Source: JBBSDV01 sp038240335
GTDB taxonomy: Bacteria; Chloroflexota; Dehalococcoidia; DSTF01; JACRBR01
DNA: 5,640 nucleotides
NCBI GenBank assembly: GCA_038240335.1
Contig: JBBSDV010000189.1
Coordinates: 1-5,640, forward strand
Reading direction: 5' to 3'
Part shown: in pieces, positions 4,366-5,640 of the stretch
Position numbering within the stretch: the first letter of the stretch is position 1
Layout: each line of letters starts with the position of its first letter
Translations under genes and position numbers: made by a program
The notes under the pieces: model-generated
Told to the model about the DNA's origin: nothing
Seen by the model: only the letters and a program-made list of their open reading frames with translations
Databases searched by the model: none

Positions 4366-5423
4366 TATGCGAGCTCGCGACGGCCGAACAGGCGGTGCAG
4401 GCGCGGGATCAGCGCGTCGAGATCGGGGAGGATGGCGTGCAGGTGATCTTCGACGCGAACGATCGGTTCGACGCTGATGCCGGCGCGGCTGTACGCGAGA
4501 TCGCGGTGCCGCAGGCGGTACAGGTATGCGGCGAGGCCTGAGAGGTACGCCGGCAGATCGCGCGCGTGCTCGCTCTCGATGTAGGCGAGCGGCACGGTGA
4601 CGCGGACGACGCCGTACGACGGCGACGCGCCCGTCTCGGACGAGAGGCGGATGTAGGTGTTGACGAGATCGACGTGCTGCACCGTGCGCAAAACGAACGC
4701 CGGCGTGCGCTCGCCGGGACGCAGCGCGTATGTCATCTCCTGCAGCGAGGGCGGCAAGTAGGTGGCCATCTGCCGCTTGACGAGGCCGATGACCGGGACG
4801 TTGTGCGTCGGCGCCGTCGCGAGGCGCCGTTCAAGCAGTCCGTCCATCAGCGTCGGCTTCGTGAAGTCGGCGAGCATGACGCTGCGTTCGGCCTCCTCCA
4901 TCGCCTCCATGGCGAGACTGCGGGTGCCGCGGCGCATCGCATCGAAATCGCCGGCGACGCTGCCGAGCGGCCGCTCGCGCAGCTCGACGCCGAGTTCGCG
5001 GAGCGCGTGAAACGCCTCGGTGATGTCGTCGCGCTCGATGCCGTCGGAGTAGACACAGAGCACCTTGCGCACGATCGTGCCGGCGCCGCGCGTGACGATG
5101 CGGCCATCGATCTCGAGGGCGGCTGCCGATACCGCTGCCGCGATGAGCGGCCGGCGCCGATAGCCGACGAGCAGCGAGCCGACGGTCTTGGATTTAATCG
5201 AGCCGTCTACGAAACGCACCGGCACATCGGCGGTCGACGCACCCGGCGAGATCGGTGACCAATCCTGCGGTGCGCATTCGTAGTCGAGCTCGACGCCCTC
5301 GGACGGCGTGTCGTTTTCGTCGTCAGCCTCGCGGCCGGGGAAGGGCGGCGCGGCGGTGTCATTGAGCGGCGCCGGCGAGTACGCCCCGAAGATGCGTCGC
5401 GTGCGCGTGGCGGCGGGGGTCAT
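4365..5423 (-). CDS. NurA-domain nuclease-like protein
   Basis: This 352-residue protein has the layout of NurA, a manganese-dependent 5'-3' exonuclease that works with the HerA hexameric ATPase in DNA-end resection. Seen: RFVDGSIKSK at 70-79, the opening Asp motif (Asp73) with its following Ser; a helical region with AMEAMEEAER at 171-180; LADFTKPTLMDGLLERRL at 184-201, matching the family's hydrophobic stretch then D-G-x-L (Asp194); VPVIGLVKRQ at 209-218, matching 'v.gvvK'; and a C-terminal SVEPIVRVEDHLHAIL at 317-332 with Asp326 and His327. The first 65 residues are acidic, Pro-rich and probably disordered. The ATG at 5421-5423 has GAGG seven bases upstream (5431-5434). HerA is not recognised in the window, although many bacteria keep the two side by side. 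Assignment is from remembered motif layout; a divergent NurA relative with another role is possible. Confidence 0.68.
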   Translation of the reverse strand: MTPAATRTRRIFGAYSPAPLNDTAAPPFPGREADDENDTPSEGVELDYECAPQDWSPISPGASTADVPVRFVDGSIKSKTVGSLLVGYRRRPLIAAAVSAAALEIDGRIVTRGAGTIVRKVLCVYSDGIERDDITEAFHALRELGVELRERPLGSVAGDFDAMRRGTRSLAMEAMEEAERSVMLADFTKPTLMDGLLERRLATAPTHNVPVIGLVKRQMATYLPPSLQEMTYALRPGERTPAFVLRTVQHVDLVNTYIRLSSETGASPSYGVVRVTVPLAYIESEHARDLPAYLSGLAAYLYRLRHRDLAYSRAGISVEPIVRVEDHLHAILPDLDALIPRLHRLFGRRELA

Positions 5424-5430
5424 CGGGGCA

Positions 5431-5434
5431 CCTC
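5431..5434 (-). promoter_or_regulatory. Ribosome binding site of the NurA-like gene
   Basis: GAGG on the minus strand, seven bases before the ATG at 5421-5423. It supports the full-length start, which includes the disordered acidic N-terminal part. Confidence 0.6.
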
Positions 5435-5460
5435 TTCCGTACGTTTGTTCGGATGAGGGA

Positions 5461-5490
5461 AGAATAGGCGGACACGCGCCAACGGAGCAA
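5461..5490 (-). promoter_or_regulatory. Possible promoter of the NurA-like gene
   Basis: On the minus strand, TTGCTC (5485-5490) and TATTCT (5461-5466) are separated by 18 bases and lie about 40 bases before the start codon. Matches to consensus are three and four of six, so this is a weak candidate. The 112-base gap after the upstream gene makes an independent promoter plausible. Confidence 0.28.
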
Positions 5491-5534
5491 GGGATGGCTT
5501 CGTGCGATCGAGACGCGACCTCAAGTTAAAGTGT

Positions 5535-5546
5535 GCTACCGGTAGC
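5535..5546. repeat. Perfect 12-bp palindrome over a stop codon
   Basis: GCTACCGGTAGC is its own reverse complement and spans the TAG of the partial gene. With no loop it looks more like a protein-binding dyad or a chance event than an RNA hairpin. No second copy was noticed in the window. Confidence 0.4.
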
Positions 5547-5640
5547 CCTCGACGACAGGGCGCCGCGGGAGCGACCACCACGCCGCATCGCAGGCGGCGC
5601 GCAGGCCCTCATCGAGCTCGAGCGTCGGCGCAGCGAGCGC
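5536..5640 (-). CDS. C-terminal 34 residues of an unidentified protein
   Basis: An open minus-strand frame enters from the right edge and ends at TAG (5536-5538). Codons are strongly G/C-ending like the other genes here. The visible tail includes TLELDEGLRAACDAAW and ends SLPRRPVVEGYR; it looks like an amphipathic helix followed by a short basic end. This is too little to name a family. It lies 112 bases upstream of the NurA-like gene on the same strand. A HerA ATPase would be the attractive partner there, but nothing in these residues shows it. Confidence 0.55.
   Translation of the reverse strand, partial: ALAAPTLELDEGLRAACDAAWWSLPRRPVVEGYR

Noticed and set aside
4566..5258. Long plus-strand open frame (230 codons)
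   Set aside because: It is antisense to the NurA-like gene and has the Arg/Asp/Ala-rich composition of a mirror frame; there are no motifs.

Overview
This window is high-GC bacterial DNA with densely packed genes, nearly all on the minus strand. Third codon positions are strongly G/C. The gene set combines a DUF6391-type membrane protein with the N-terminal signature NHALEHATI, a NurA-like nuclease, a nickel superoxide dismutase with its maturation protease, and a GH38 mannosidase. This suggests Chloroflexota (Dehalococcoidia-like), probably environmental or metagenomic. That assignment is an inference from gene families, not from a marker gene.

Layout from left to right: (1) 1-696, minus: N-terminal 232 residues of a GH38 alpha-mannosidase that runs off the left edge. 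(2) 697-988: intergenic, with a degenerate 7-base G-rich tandem repeat. (3) 989-1498, minus: DUF6391-like two-helix membrane protein. (4) 1682-2002, minus: ABM-fold (antibiotic biosynthesis monooxygenase-like) small protein with a TTG start. (5) 2168-2551, minus: S26-family protease, the nickel-SOD maturation protease (SodX-type), with a possible 13-codon minicistron whose stop overlaps its start. (6) 2735-3271, minus: nickel superoxide dismutase precursor (SodN). (7) 3272-3558: divergent intergenic region. (8) 3559-4053, plus: four-helix membrane protein of unknown function, the only plus-strand gene. (9) 4054-4364: convergent intergenic region unusually rich in inverted repeats. (10) 4365-5423, minus: NurA-domain nuclease. 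(11) 5536-5640, minus: C-terminal tail of an unidentified gene entering from the right edge.

The clearest functional unit is sodN-sodX. SodN carries the nickel-hook sequence HCDIPCGIYDP behind a 28-residue propeptide that ends A-D-A. The protease encoded just downstream has the Ser/Lys dyad and GDN box of signal peptidase I enzymes, and by family precedent it exposes the N-terminal His and Cys that bind nickel. Together they detoxify superoxide using nickel instead of iron or manganese. The other genes show no obvious pathway link to this pair. No tRNA, rRNA, CRISPR array, insertion sequence or integrase was seen.

The observations most worth a second look are the translation-initiation architecture of sodX, the lipobox-like anchor of that protease facing an apparently cytoplasmic substrate, and the structured 311-base convergent intergenic region, which could hold a non-coding RNA.
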